The notes beneath the pieces were generated by a model. It was given only the letters and a program-made list of their open reading frames with translations. It did not search any database and was not told the DNA's origin. Below are positions 1 through 13,526 of a stretch of 64,000 bases of DNA, piece by piece. The number at the start of each line of letters is the position of its first letter. The stretch's first letter is position 1. This DNA is from Phytoseiulus persimilis (lineage: Eukaryota; Arthropoda; Arachnida; Mesostigmata; Phytoseiidae): the NCBI GenBank assembly GCA_037576195.1, contig CM075102.1, positions 35,336,745 through 35,400,744 of the forward strand, written 5' to 3'. The translations under genes and the position numbers were made by a program.

Positions 1-927
1 GAACAAGAGCGAGCTTCCAAGTGGCCCTGTGTGGGAGTGGGCCGAGTCTGTCACTATCAATCTCTGACGTCCGTCCTCTCCAATAGTTCGCTCGCTTGCT
101 CCAGCCCGCCCTCCAACTCAGATTGGAACTGTTGACGCCTTCTCACCTCGCTTGAGAATTGATCACTGACTGTGGCCGTTCGAATGCTGTCTCCCTCTCC
201 CGCGGGATACCCGTCCCGACGTTGCTTCTCAATCTCGGAGTTTTGTCTCCTTTCCGCCTAAATTTTCCGCGCCGGCGTTCTTTTGGGACCGTGTCGCAAA
301 CGGAGACCTTGACTCGTCAGCTCATTAGCGACATTCCGGGTCCAGCAGCTCCGGTCAAGGCTCCAGGAGGGCTCCTTGTTCCGTTCGACGCGTTTTCCCG
401 TCTGTCGGTCGGGAGCGAGAACCTCCCGTGTCACGCTCCCCGACCTATCCCGACGAGTTGATGTGATCGAAGCCGAAGCGCTGTGAGGTTTCATCAACAT
501 CGTTGAAATGATTCGAACGAGCATCCGGACTCGAGAGCCCCTGTCGCCCGTCCGGTTCTCTTGTGCCCAGCCCATACGCTTGCAGCCCAGAACGCTCCAT
601 CCGAAGCAACACAGAGCGGACTCGGCGAGTGAGGCAAACTGTGGATCTTGAAGAGCGTTCCAGCTTAGCCGCGGAATGCATTCAGATGTGCACCGGGCGG
701 TACTCAACATCTGACTGCTTGCAAGCCAGCGGTGAGCTGGGGTTCGAGCTCGCTGAAAGCCACGTGAAGAGCCCCATGAGATTCTCTCGATCGTTGAAGT
801 TTGAAGAGCGTCCAAGCCGGCTCCGCTGAAGACCGTTCCTCGAGTCGAGACTCCGACCGAGATGGGAATCCAACGTTCGTAGTTTTTTCCCACTGCTACT
901 GCTCCGTCTCTTACTCTTGATCGCACG

Positions 928-960
928 GATCGGTCGGTCGGTCGGGCGGGCGGGCGGGCC
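928..960. repeat. GGTC/GGGC tetranucleotide run
   Basis: A short tract of GGTC repeats passes directly into GGGC repeats. It is an example of the imperfect 4-bp microsatellites scattered through the window; similar tracts lie near 4110, 8500, 12125 and 49520. Confidence 0.7.
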
Positions 961-1982
961 AAGGTCCTCCCATCTTGCTCCGGGCGAGCAGACGGTCCCT
1001 TCTAAATATAACCCTTATAAATATAAATCTTCTATCTGATTTCTCTTCAAAAGAACCCTCGGCCGATACCGGAGCCGGTATGCTCGCGAGGAAGAGGCAA
1101 CCGTGAACGCAATAAGATCCGCACGTCATTGATCCTTGCTGGGCCTGACGGACTGTCGAGGCGCACGAACGGGCTCACTGATGACGCTGAGAGCTTCGAC
1201 GTGACGCACTCGCACAAACATCCCGACGATTGAACGTCATGCGCCCCGCCGAGGCAGGGAGTCAATCTAAAAGCTATGAGCTAACATGGAAGCGGGTCCG
1301 ATTATTCCACGATGGGCTGGAAGGCGGGCGCAAAGCCGTACGATTCGGATGTGCGTTGGGTGTCTCGAACAGGAAGGAACGAGGAAAGAAAGATGTTGCA
1401 GCTACGAACAAAGAACCGACTGGCTGCTTGATACAGATAAGAGTGACATCACGCTTCACCGCGCGGTTCGAAGGGAGACTCGACGCACACAGTTTCTTGA
1501 AGTTTGTTTTCCGTTCGTTCGTTTCCTCCTCCCCGTCGGCCGTTGCTACGCCGTAGTTTTCAAAGCCTGATTGCGACCAAAAAACGGAGCGGGGCTTTTT
1601 CAGCCTTCGGAATTGTCAAACATTGGACAACTTCGTTGTAAACCTCATTATTTCCATTTTACATGCGGCTCCGAGCGGGAGAACCCTTCTGATGAGGCTC
1701 AAGTAGTCGAGAGGTGGGTTTGGAAAGCCGCCCGGTGGAATCGTCCCCGAGCTCGACGGAATTGAGCCTGGGCTCCGGCAAACGTCGAAGCGGATCGATT
1801 CGCGTGAACTGGTTTGACATCCCCTCAGCTGCCGGACCGCTTCGGGGAGGGAGGAGTGTTCTTCACGATTCAACAGGTCTCGAGACACAGCTCGAGAGAT
1901 CGCACTTTCCAGTTGGGGCAAACTTTCAGGGGCTCCGAGAGTCGAGGATTGCGTTTCTCAGAAGGTATCCTTGGGGTGGGGA

Positions 1983-1995
1983 GGGGGGGGGGGGG
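1983..1995 (+). repeat. Poly-G tract (13 G)
   Basis: Uninterrupted run of 13 G on the + strand, followed by further GGG blocks. It is the first of three poly-G runs within 1.4 kb. Confidence 0.9.
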
Positions 1996-2115
1996 AAGGG
2001 GGTTGCGTCGAGGAGAGGCGAGAATATCTCGGAACTGAGAGGGCCCTCGTGAGTTCCGATCGGAATATCGAAACATTGTTCTGCATCCGCCTCACGGAAA
2101 ATTTCGCGCGAGCTC

Positions 2116-2134
2116 GGGGGGGGGGGGGGGGGGG
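2116..2134 (+). repeat. Poly-G tract (19 G)
   Basis: Uninterrupted run of 19 G on the + strand. The true length is uncertain because such runs are error-prone in both sequencing and assembly. Confidence 0.9.
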
Positions 2135-3304
2135 CGGTCTCCTACTCACTCCGTCCCTGGCTTAATGGAGACCAATTCCACATTCCATGCGGGATGGAGC
2201 TGATTGTCTACGCGGCCCGGAATTCTGTCGACCGGCTCCGGGCCGGCGAGGGAAGGCCCGGCGAGCCGCTCGGGCGCATGGCTGACAATCCAGCGGCTCC
2301 GGTCGGCAACTTCAAATCATCAGGTTTTGTGAAGCGTGGCGCACTCGGAAATTCTTATTAGACGCCTACAAAACGCTGCTGTCTGTGGGGATTTCGACCG
2401 TGGAGCCGTATGGAACGAATTTCGTTTTACGACTCCAGAATGTTCCGAGCGAGTCGTCGCGGCCTCGGAGCCGGTTCCTTCGCCAGTCATGATCGGATTC
2501 CTTATCGCCGAATCGTATGGGGAAGCGCTCTGGTTACGACGACGTCGTCCGGTGCAACCCGTGGGAGGTCCGCGTCTCTGGGAAGTCATCAAGTTTTGTG
2601 AATTATTAGAACGGGTCTGACACCGACCATGATAACACAGCGAATTCCGGAGTAAGTTTTTCGATCGTGCGCGGTAGGTGGCTCCATGGATCTTCTGAGA
2701 ATAATTCCAACGGACCGTTGCCTGATCCGAACTCTCATTGATACCGCCGCCGCACGGCAGCGGTCGATACGGTTGCTCGTGTCTGGGTCCGGGGGGAGTT
2801 GCGGCTGAAACGGATGAAATGCACTCGGCTAACGGAGCTTCATTGCCAACATGGGCTGGGATACCGTTTCTCCAGTGAACGGCCCTGCCTCAATACCGTC
2901 GGCCAGCATGGGCTTCGACATACGCTCAGATCCCCCCGCCCCCCCTTCCCGACGACCGAGCAAAAGACACATTCGTTGGTGGCGTACATCGGCCCGGGAC
3001 GCCTCGGGAGGCCGCTCGGTGCTCCGTACATCGCGATGTGATGAAACACCTATCCGAATCTGAGCACGGTATGCCAGTAATCAGTCGTCCTCGCATTGAG
3101 TCGCCGCCTGGCCGCTGTTGGACCGGCCGACTCACTGAGTGGCAGGGGCTGTTTCCGTCCCAGGCTTAAGAATAGCGTGTGTCCATCTCTCGCGAGGTGC
3201 GCTGTTGCCATATCCTAAAATAACACCTCGGCTCCTCCAACTGGAACTGCGGACGAGGCCATTCGTCTTAGTTGGACGTTCCCGTCATAACGGGGGCCTG
3301 ACCG

Positions 3305-3306
<2 letters not shown>

Positions 3307-3342
<36 letters not shown>
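3307..3342 (+). repeat. Poly-G tract (36 G)
   Basis: Uninterrupted run of 36 G on the + strand, the longest homopolymer in the window. It could form a G-quadruplex. Frames reading through it give polyglycine on + and polyproline on -, which produces artificial open frames at 3139-3579 that I do not accept as genes. Confidence 0.9.
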
Positions 3343-3344
<2 letters not shown>

Positions 3345-6311
3345 GGCCAGGGAGGAACAGCTCTCGGCGACGAGCGAGGCCGCGCTGTCGGCTCCATGTA
3401 GAACTCAACGCCAACTCCCAAACCAGCTTTTGCTCCGGATTGCTCCGAGTCCTGGCAAGGTATCAACCACGGTCTTGCCCACTCGTCAGGATGGAATGAG
3501 AAATAAAATTGGATTCACGGTGGAGCGAACCTTCGGGGGTCGAAGGCCCGATCGAAGGCGCATGTGTGTGAGGTTATGAGGCTGATCTCGTAACGCGGCC
3601 GGGGTGAACATTCACGGGGGCGGAGAGGGGGATGGGGGCTTGTGGAACCGACGCGCAAGAAGCAAGCTGGAATCTCAATTCCCTCCGAGTGCCGATGAGT
3701 CGCGTCGGATCAGGCAGCTCCCGTTTCGACTGCAGTCGGCCTGATTGGCCTGTAGGTTCGTTTCGGTGGATCGTTCGTACGTTTGCTGGTTCGGCTGTTC
3801 GTTCCGGAAGGGGCGAGAAGCACGGGAGCTTCGTGGAAACAGGCGACCGGGGTAGGGAGAGGGAGCGAGGACCACCGCGGGTAAGGAAGGGACTGGCGGA
3901 GAAGAGAATCGAGCGAGTGCCGGACCCAGTGAAGTGAGCCCGCTTCGTTGGAGGGAGCACGTGAGCGTGTGCGCGGGACGAACACACCGAGGGAAGCAAA
4001 GCGAGAGAACGAGCTACTTCGAATTGCTTTGATGAACCTACCTTACCTAGGAGATGAGGGCAGGCACGACCGCCAGCGGCTCTTCTTGCTCGTCTGTCGG
4101 TTTACGTGGGCCTCCGTTTCGGCCGGCTGGCCGGTCGGTCAGCAAGTCGGCTCGCCGGTTTGTCCTGCCGGAAAGCCCACCGCGCGGACAGGCGTTTATG
4201 CTTTTATATATTATTGCGTATACCTACTTCGCAAGCTTTGTCCATGGATTGTTCCCAGTGGCCGGACGTCAGCAACAATATGCGCTCTCTGATACAGACG
4301 CGAAAGGACGATGGTGGGCATTGGGCGGTCGGTAGATGGACTGAAAGAGGGCAAACGGATAGCCAGCTGCTTGTCCCACAAATCGATCGTCGGATGGTCT
4401 GTTCGCTGCTAGGTTGTCCGGCTGATTCGTGAAACCATATATTTGGCAACGTCTGTCTCTTTCGTGAGCTTCACCATCAGTTATTCGTCCGCTTGTCCGA
4501 GCGCTCGTTTGGCCCTCGAGGAAGCCGGTGGTTGCTTGTGTGGGTTGCAGGATGTAGCATCTCAGCGCAAACTTTACCCGGCTCCTCTCCCTGCGCCCGA
4601 ATCCTTCCCTACCGCTGTAATGACTATAACACTCACCACCGCTGCTTCTGTCATCCTTCTGTTCGGAGGTGATCGATGTTCTGGGCGACAAGGGCTGCTC
4701 GGCCACCTGCGTTGCTAAACTCGCTCGGAATTGAGACCGTGAACGACGAGCACTCGGAAATCATGACTGATTCGGGCCGTTATTCATCCCATGAGCGAAA
4801 ATCGATGCTACGTGAAGCCACTGCGCGTATGAAACCGCTCGGGAGCGCCATTGGCCTCGTTTCAAGTCGAAAGAGATGGAGCATCATCCCAAAGTTCAGG
4901 CGAGAACGAGTCAACCTCATTGGCCCTGTCATCCTACGAAGTGAAGCTGACTCAAGCAGCGGGTTGAGTCGGAGGAACCAGTGGGGCCGAGTCGCCGCGA
5001 GCACTCACGTCTTGGCAGCGGGAAAAGTTCAATTCGACGTAACAAGCGGATAGTTTTGGCTTCGTCTTCGACACCTCACCAATAAATCTCAGATCGTTCC
5101 CTCTACGTTTCGAATCAGTCGCTCAGAATCCGAGAGCCAGCAGCGCGTCCAAGGGAGTATCCATCAATCGTCGAATTTATTGAGCAGCAGAATCTCGTTA
5201 TGAAAGGCCTCGGGAGACCTGATGAACCAGGTATGTACTCGGAGTTCGTTTTCGGGGCATCGAGGCCGAGATCGATCCCGCTCGAATCTCGGAGTCCGCG
5301 ATCTGGTAAGGGGTAACACATCCTGGGATGGGGAGCAAAATTTGCGGGCCAAAAGAGTCTGACCAACCATCGGAGAAATTTGCACGTAAGCCGAAAGGGA
5401 GGGGGCTCGGATCGTCTCGATGTGGGCACATTTTCCTGCCTGATTTATTATGAGCCATTACGGGAGGTAAATATTTGCTCCGGGGGATATTCATAAAAGT
5501 AGGTGTGGTCCTTGTCGAAGCGACGACCATTCCTGAAAAGTCGCCAAGTTGGCCTCGTCGCTGCCCGGACGACCCACTAAGCGACCACCTTTTCAAAATC
5601 TCCCGGCGTCCGTTCTGTCCCGCACCTGCTGACCAAGCTGTCGGCTGTAGAGCTTGAGGTGCTATTCAAGTACCAAAGAGCGAATGAATAGAGGAAAGTC
5701 GTGGTCCTCGTCGTTTCGGTCGTCGTCAGTGCCGCAACAAAGGCCACGGCTTTTTTTTACTTCTTTCTTGATTGTCCCCCGCTTTGGCCCTGGCTGGGTG
5801 CCGTGTGTGAACATAACCTCCCGGCGGCTACGGAACAGGTCCTTGCTGAACGGAGCGAGCCGAAAAAAAAACTTAGTTGAGCCGGAAGAGTTCAAACAGA
5901 TGTTGCCAGTCGGGAGACGAGAGACTAACGCGAATTCGTTCTCCCGCTTGTTCGAGTGTTAGGCTGGAATCGTCTCTTAGAGCGACACGGCAAGGAGCTG
6001 TTTAGGTTTTCGACGAGGCCTGGTGGTGCCAAAGTAGTTTGCAAAATACGGTCGACGACCCGACTCTAGAGATTCGACGAACGATCGCCGGAACCTGTCA
6101 TCTTTCTCCGTTTGTCTTTGAGAACGACGACGAAGAACGCGAGAAAAAAAAAACGCGCGGGGCGGATGATAGGCGGAGCATCCGAAGAAGAAAGCGGAAG
6201 AAGACTTGGACCAGAGCGCGATCTGGACAAAGCGGCGAGCGGGAGAAGGAGTCTGTTCCTCAGAGCCCTTCATCCCATGAATCGATAAGTGCACAATCGT
6301 GATGACCATCA

Positions 6312-6542
6312 TCAGCGACGGAATGGCAAATAGGCAAACCGTTCGTACATTGTGTCAAATTCCCAGATTGTTATCCTCAGCGCAACCGAGCTCTTCTCCT
6401 CTGACTTGCCGGTCTCGATGTTCAACATGATACAACCAGCTTCGAATTCGGCGTTGTCGGAATAATACAAGTTCTGATGCTCCAGCCCGACCGTGAACAA
6501 GACATTCCTTCGAGGAAACCCCATCGAGAGATCGATTGTCAT
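6312..6542 (-). CDS. Hypothetical 76-aa open frame
   Basis: An ATG at 6542 opens a 76-residue frame ending at 6312. I do not recognise the protein. It has mixed, coding-like composition with several aromatic residues and alternating hydrophobic residues that would suit a beta-rich fold, and no signal peptide or membrane helix. An in-frame stop lies about 30 bp upstream, so if it is an exon its 5' limit is close. There are no neighbours to supply context. A chance open frame is an equally good explanation. Confidence 0.2.
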   Translation of the reverse strand: MTIDLSMGFPRRNVLFTVGLEHQNLYYSDNAEFEAGCIMLNIETGKSEEKSSVALRITIWEFDTMYERFAYLPFRR

Positions 6543-7061
6543 CGATGAATTAAACTTCTCCAGGAGATATCATCTCCCGCAACCACCTCCATCCGATCGA
6601 GTTCTGTCAGTCGAGCTGAGTGACAAACAGGTTGACGAACGTACGGAGAGCGGTTTGACCCGAGAGACGAGGCGATTGGGTCAGGAAAATGATTGATGAA
6701 TCGGTCGCTCACGGCTACGCTTGAACTGCCGTTACGTTGAGTGACGCTGACATCTTCTCATTTTTACATCTCGACATGGAACGAAACACCCGGTGGCGGT
6801 CATGCAGTCAACGACCGAGTCGGCGCTTGCGACGAGTCAGCGTCGGCGAGCCATGACGGGGCCGGAGCTCCGCTGTGGGGTCAATGAACAGCGCAATCAG
6901 TGGTCACTTCTTTTCCCCTCCCTTTGGGGGGCTCGCGAGTGGATGCATTTACGCCGAGGCTCTAACAAGGTAGAATGTCTCAGCCCGACATCGAGCGCTG
7001 TGGTCGATAGCCGGATTCAAGGAACTCCCCTGCCAACTCGCCGAGAACTCAGGGTCGAACT

Positions 7062-7099
7062 CAGGGGGGAGGAGAACGCTCAGGGGGGAGGAGAACGCT
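7062..7099. repeat. Two tandem copies of a 19-bp unit
   Basis: A 19-bp unit beginning CAGGGGGGAGGAG is present twice head to tail without mismatch. This is a recent local duplication, probably by slippage. Confidence 0.9.
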
Positions 7100-10000
7100 C
7101 CAGAGCTCTGGGGGACTCACGACGCACGAGCAGGTTCGTCGGCGGAATCTCCCTCTCACTTCTCGTCGCCGCTGCTTGCGACAATTGAATTCATGCTCAG
7201 CGTCCAGGGGGCGGCACATGTGGTCGTGAGGCGCCTCCCTCGTTCGTGAGTTCGTGTCGCGTCATTCTGTTAAGATGTCGTCCTCGCTGCCGCTACGCTT
7301 GTTCCACTCGCTTGTCGTATGTCAATGGCAGCGAGGGAAATCTTCCATTGAGTCATCCGAACGCTGGATCGACCCACCCACTTCGATGCTGCCGCGGTTA
7401 GGGGGTTGGGGAATTCGCCGACAGTCTAGATTCCAGGGTAGCGGGGAGAGCGTGGACTCTCTACGATCGCGCTCAAGTTCCAGCTGAGCCGATCGACGAG
7501 CCGATCCACCTCCGCACAAATGAGTTCTTCGCTGCCAAAACAGCAACAGCGACGCCGGAAGGGTGATGCTATTTTATGCATTAATGCGTTCGTTCGTGCG
7601 AGATTGAGCGGGGAACGACTTCGGGCCGCCAAGAGAGAGCGCAACATCGTCGGGCATCAGCAACGCCGCGACGTCCACTACACAACAGCGTCCACAGCTG
7701 GCGGAACGCCAACCGAGGAGCGGTGGCAGACAAACTGACTCAGGAGGCAAAGCGGAGAACTGGGAGCCGCGCCGCCAGCAACTGCCCGGCGGGAGGGAGA
7801 ACACGAAATCGGGAGGAAACACAAAGGAAAACCGCTGCTCGTTGTTCGGAGGGACCGGCATTCCCAGACCGAGTCCCCTCGTGCTGTGTCCACTCACCAG
7901 CAACTCTGCTTGCTTTCCCTGTGAGAGGGAAGGGAGCAAGAAGAGAAGCAAAACGGGGTCTCTCTCCAGGTTCGGCTGAAGACCGACCGACGGACGGGCA
8001 AAATGGCTGAATGCGTGGCGCCTGGACGAGGAACAAGGGCCAGGCGCAAGCCTTCGTTGGCAGCTTCGGACTTTCTGTCGGCCTGATGACGTGCCGCCCC
8101 CTGGCCCTCTGGCCCACCCGCGGGAGTCCTGGGCCTCTCAAGGAAGAACCTGCAATGCAAGTTTCCTCGCTCCGTTCGAGTGTTTGCTGGAACGTTCTAC
8201 GCCTCCACGTTTCCCTGTCTGTCGGCGTCTGCTCGTTGTCTTCCTGGATGTGACGGAACGGCGAGCAATCTGGCCATGCCGGCAAGCAACTTGACATAAC
8301 GCCAGCGACATGATAAGCACCAGGCAAGTGGCCATGAACTCAAGCGAGCCAAGAGCCGAACGGGATCTTCATGCAGATGGGGAGCGTTGCTCTCTATGAT
8401 AGCGTCGATGGTCCCCCGCTACGGACCCTCAAACCCCACGATCGCGCAGCGATTTTCCCAAGATGTTGGAGTTGCTCGGGGTGATGGCCATAGCTCAGCC
8501 AGCCGGCTGGCCGGCCACTCAGGCCTTCGGTTAGTTGGTCGGTTGGGCGGCTGGTTGGTTCTCCCGTCCGTTCGTCGAACTTTATCCAAAGTGTCTTGCA
8601 CTAAGCTGAATTAAATGATGGCGGACGCGGCGGTTGTAGCAGGAGCGGGGCTCGAGACCTCGAGCTTTCGACACACGCTTCGATGAGCGATGCTCAAGCG
8701 TTCTTCGTTGGATTAATTCCTTAGCTTAGAGTCCTATCGATTCGCTTAATGCATCGCCGTAAACGTGGCGCTCCTCCAGCCGGCGGGGGGAGACTAGGCG
8801 AAGACGCGAACCCAACCACGCATGCGTGCACGCATGGACGCGAAGGCGTAACCTTGGATACAATTTAACTTTTGAAGATCAACACAAATTTCCTCCGAAC
8901 GACAAAACTCGTTCTCGAACTTTTTCTTCTCTCGGACCGTTACCCTATGAGCTCGTCGCGAGTCGCGCCACTCTTGCAATTGAGCCACCTTTGGGACACT
9001 AAGCAAGCAGACCAAGAGTCAAACTCCGCCCTTCAAAGAAAGTGGTGATAGCGGCCGTGCGCGCCAGGTCATAATGCACGATTTTCGTGAGTGACACGAT
9101 GGGAGAAACCGCGAGGGATGGATGGGCTCGTGGCGAGTCTGGCGGAAAGCTCGGAGCGAGAATCGAAGAAAAACCGAACCTCGTCCAGATTATCTAATGC
9201 TTGCTTAGCGCGCTATTGAGACAGTGCGATTCGAACCGTGGGTGTGGTCTGTGGATGTTTTGTTGTGATGGGGAAACGCGAGGCTGGACTAGTTCAACAA
9301 ACGGTGTGGGTCGATCAGTGGGTGAATCAGATGAAAACTTAGAACTCTCTCATGCTGCTTGACGCTCTGATCGCACGGTGGAGTAAGGATAGCTCGGGTC
9401 GTCGTCTCACCGTTTCCTTACTTTCAGCTCGAGCACCTCGGGGTCGGTGCTGTCCCCAGGCCACCACAAACAGATGCAGGACTTGACAGTCGCCAGGTTT
9501 GTGGAAATTCCGGAACCGCTATCGAGAGCTTGAGTTCGCTCGATGCTCCCTGACGCAAACGATAGGCAGGGAAGAGGAGTTGTAACAGAAGAGGAGCGTA
9601 GCCTCAGCTGACTCGGATAGCTTGCTCCGGGTCTGTTTGAGATCGCTCATTAGCAACTAATAAGACGGGAGAAGTTCCGATTTAAGAGGGTCGGGATCGT
9701 CGGGGACGCGGCGAGGACTCCGATGCCAACCGCGCGGCAACAAGAGCCACAATGGCTTCTCTCCAAGATCTTCACCAGCCTGCTTGCATGCGTGCCGGTT
9801 GTCAGGCCGGCTGAGCCGGGCAAACAGGCTAAACTCGGTGCCTGCTCGTGACATGAAGGGAATCGGCTGAAGAGCTTTAGGTTCCTATCGAGTTCCATTC
9901 TTCCTTTCTCGCGTCGTCGTTGCTGCACAGCGATGAAAGGCGGCTGGTTCCGTAACGGGAGCAGCGGTGGCGACGGCAGTTGGAGTGGCACCACCAAGAG

Positions 10001-11084
10001 CAGATGAGCCTACAATCAGTCTAGCCAAGCGAAATTTACGCCGATTTTTTTCCGCGCTCCTCGTCTCCACAATGTACGAGTGAGGGCAAAGTTTCGCAGA
10101 CATTTTTGGAAGAAAGTTTCCCTCCGACGCCGCGGGGGGAAATTCATTAGCCGTACGCCGGCGTTTGTCTGTCGGCGTCCGTGGTTTGTTGGGTGTAGGG
10201 CCTCGGTGAGGATCTAGAGGAAACCACCGAAACTCGACCACGCGCGCCATTTCTGCAGAAATGTGAAGGGACGGCGCATCGTGATGACTGCATCTCCGAC
10301 GGAAGGAGCGCTCGAGGTCGCAACCCTCGCCATTATACGCGGAAACTTCCGCTCGATACGCCACGTTGTGATTCGCGTTTAGCCGCAAGGGGGCTCGATG
10401 CAGAATTTCGGCCTGGAGAATCGCTCGTCCTGGAACGTTCTGGAATCGCCGCTGCAATCCTTCAACCGAGATCGACTCACCGAGCCGACACTGCTATCGT
10501 GGGATGTCGCGTGTGATTGACAGCTACGAACAACTACCCACCACCCGGGACAGATGGGGAGAAGCGGTTTTTCTTGTGTATCGCTCGGTAGATTGCAAAA
10601 AGACGACTCCGAGGACCGAGTTTTCCCGGCCAGTGCTCAGAGCGGACTCTCCTCGTCCCGGAGCCAGAGTCTGAACGCCGCGGCGCATCTGAAGACAGCA
10701 GCAACGACGACGGCCGTCTGCAATGAAAGCATGGAGACATTGAACGAACGAAAAACTCTGCAACCATGGAAGGCCCGGCAACGGGAGAAGCAACAAAATG
10801 GCTGAGGACGAACAAACGGACGCCGAAACTGGCGGGCACCGTTTCCCTATGCCGCTCCTTGCAGGTGGACCCGCAGCCAGCTCCAGGTGGCTACAGGTGA
10901 CTGGAGGTGAAAAAGTCTCCGACTTCTTTTTTGGTCCGTTGTCGCCGTCGAAGGTATGTGGGGAGAGCGTCAGAGCATCAAGCTCGGGAGAGGCAAAAGG
11001 GAAAAGCTAACAAAAGAACGAACGAAGCTCGGCTGTGCCCGTCGCCGACATCAGCAACGACGACTTTCGAGCCTTCCGTTCCTC

Positions 11085-11115
11085 TCTCCGTTCGTTCGTT
11101 CGCTCGCTCGCTCGC
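11085..11115. repeat. CGTT/CGCT tetranucleotide microsatellite
   Basis: About three CGTT units run into three CGCT units and a partial copy. Simple-sequence DNA, no coding claim. Confidence 0.7.
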
Positions 11116-11800
11116 CAAGCTGCGCAAGAGAAAATCCGAGACTGCCCCTGAGTTTTCATCCGCGTTCCCTCTCGTGGTCCTCGTCTCGTTTTTCTCTCAT
11201 CACTTACATTCGTTTTTCAAAGCATTCGCTCGTCGTTGTAGTCAGCGGCGGCGCCAAGAAGGACCGCCGGGCAGACCGACTGGAAGAAGAAAAAGAGTCT
11301 TCTGTCGGCTCGAATATGTCTGAATAGGTGGCCCACTTTCAAGTCGGGACCCGCGCCGCGTACGGTTGTAGTTATTCCGTGCCGCGTGCATCCATGCGCT
11401 AGCTCGCGCGTTGCTAAGCAGGCGATGACATCTCGCTGTTGCTCGTCGCCGGCCGTCCTCCGAGTCGTGCCGCTCGTTCAATAGCTAAAGTCTTCCAACT
11501 CTTATTGGCATATCGATTTAGCAAAGCGTGCCGTTCGTTCTCGCCGTTGTCGACCGGGGGCTGCAACGTTGTCGACGACAGAAACGACCTCTCTCCTCGG
11601 GTTTTCCGTTCGAGTGAACCGAGGAATGCACAAGAGCGGATGTGCGGAGCCCGGTTGACAATGTTGACGACGTCATTGCTGCCATCATGGGCTCCGTCAT
11701 CTTTTCCGTCGACGAGAGCGTCAGACCGCCTTCATTAATCAACTCAAACCGGAGCGCATGATTCCACCATTGGAAACTTTCGGAGTCTGAAAGAGTCCGG

Positions 11801-11813
11801 TTAGGTTAGGTTA
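11801..11813 (+). repeat. Short TTAGG run
   Basis: Two and a half tandem TTAGG units. TTAGG is the usual arthropod telomere repeat, but a run this short is probably incidental. The same motif sits inside both copies of the repeat at 16741 and 17312. Confidence 0.6.
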
Positions 11814-13525
11814 TGGGTGGGCTCAGAGATCCTCCACTTGCTGGTAGAAACCAGCGACACTCTGGGGAAGCCGTCAGGTGGCGCTCCGGAAAGAGGAAAA
11901 GAGGAGGACGAAACTGATTCGTCCCTTGCTCCCGATGATAGGCACTCAAGAACGAGAAAACTCGCACCAGCAGTGTTTCGACGGCTTGTTCGCCTGGAAT
12001 TCGAGCAGAAATAATGAAAGACATCGAGCCTTATCTACTAGACCCTGATGCGGCGACTGAAGCTTTTATTATCGTTGTCTCAATTGTTTTCGCGCGGAGA
12101 ATCTCGCTATCTGGCTCCCTAGCCCGCCAGCCCGTCCGCTTGCCAGCCAGCCAACTCGCCAACCAGCCGTCTAGTCGAGAGAAACAACGGAGTAAACCTT
12201 CCTTTCCGGCATCGTTACTTTGGCGTTCCCGCCTCTAGCCCCGTTCGTCATTTCGCCCCCGGCCCCCTCACCCGCTCCCAATGGGCCCTCGGCTCCGTTC
12301 GTCAAGCGGGCTCGTTCCCGTCGGAGCCTCGCTACGAGCAGAGACAGAGACAACTTGTTCATCACAATTTTTTTCGCCGCTCGCTGGCTCGTGTTCGAGC
12401 TGAACAAGATACTCTATTATGCTTTATCACGATGATCACAATGAAGGTTGTTGCTTCCGAGGTTGTCGCTGGGGCCGTCCGTGTGTGAGTTGTTCGCTGT
12501 AATCAAAAGGTTCGATCATTTCAGCTCGCCAAGCCAACTATACCAACAGCCTTTGCCCTTGCCCCAGGCCGTTCGCGCAAAGCCGAAGAGTCCATACATG
12601 ACCAGCGATAAAGAGTAAGCTTTTGTCATCGGAGCCTCACCCATTCATTATTAGCATTACCACAGCCATCGGCCGCAACATCGCCGCCGCCGCCGCCATC
12701 AGCACCTGCTGGACTATTTCACGCGTTCGATGGGATTCGTGCAATCCATTATCCGGTTCCCGAGAGCCAAGAGAGGAAGTCGGTGGAATGACATTCAGCG
12801 CCGTTGAGCGGAATCAAGCTTGATGTGAAACCTGGGCGCCGCAACCCCCGAAGCAACTACCGACAGCCGGGAGGACTTTTCGCTGATCTGGCGACTGGAA
12901 TGCGTCCTATGGTCAACCATGTCTGTGATCACCAGATTCGGAGGGATGCCGCTGGTTCGTTTTCGCCGAGATCAACGGAGCTTTCGTCTCCGATGGCTCC
13001 TCCGGTAAACCGTCACGACGTGTCCAGACGACCGCGAAGGCTCTTGGCCGCTCCGACTCCCCCGAACAGTCCACTGATGGGACTCGGTCAACCAGTCTGC
13101 GTTGATCGTTCATTTAGGTAGTTCCCCCTGCTCGGAGAAGTCGGTCAGTCGAGCGTTCGAGCCCTCCGCAGACGACCGCCGCGACGGAAGCGTCGCCATC
13201 CGTCGTTCGAAAGTTCAATAGGAAACGGAAGAAAGACTGCGAAGAAGCCATCCGCGTTGAGGCGTCACTTCATTCGTTTCTCTTCCGAGCGTTCTCGCTC
13301 CCCGTCGGGGACGGACACCGGGCCGAGGGCCAAATCATTCTCAATCCTCCGTTTTGCTCCAGTTTCCTCTCCCGCGTCTTCGTCCGGACCGGGTTTTTAC
13401 TTTCTCGCTCCGAGAGATCGGAGGGAAAAATGAATGAAACCGCCTCGGACGACATTTGAACAGCCATCGCCTCGGAGCAGATTAAAAGTCTAAAGAAGGA
13501 GTCAGAGAGATGGTAATGGTGGCGG

Positions 13526-13526
13526 N
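13526..13526. other. Single ambiguous base (N)
   Basis: The only N in the window, between GGCGG and CTTA. It marks a local assembly uncertainty and affects no supported gene. Confidence 0.95.

Noticed and set aside
3139-3579. Glycine-rich 146-codon frame
   Set aside because: Kept open only because it reads through the 36-G run.
7740-8327. 195-codon minus-strand frame
   Set aside because: No family, Arg/Pro-rich composition typical of chance frames in GC-rich DNA, several competing frames on both strands.
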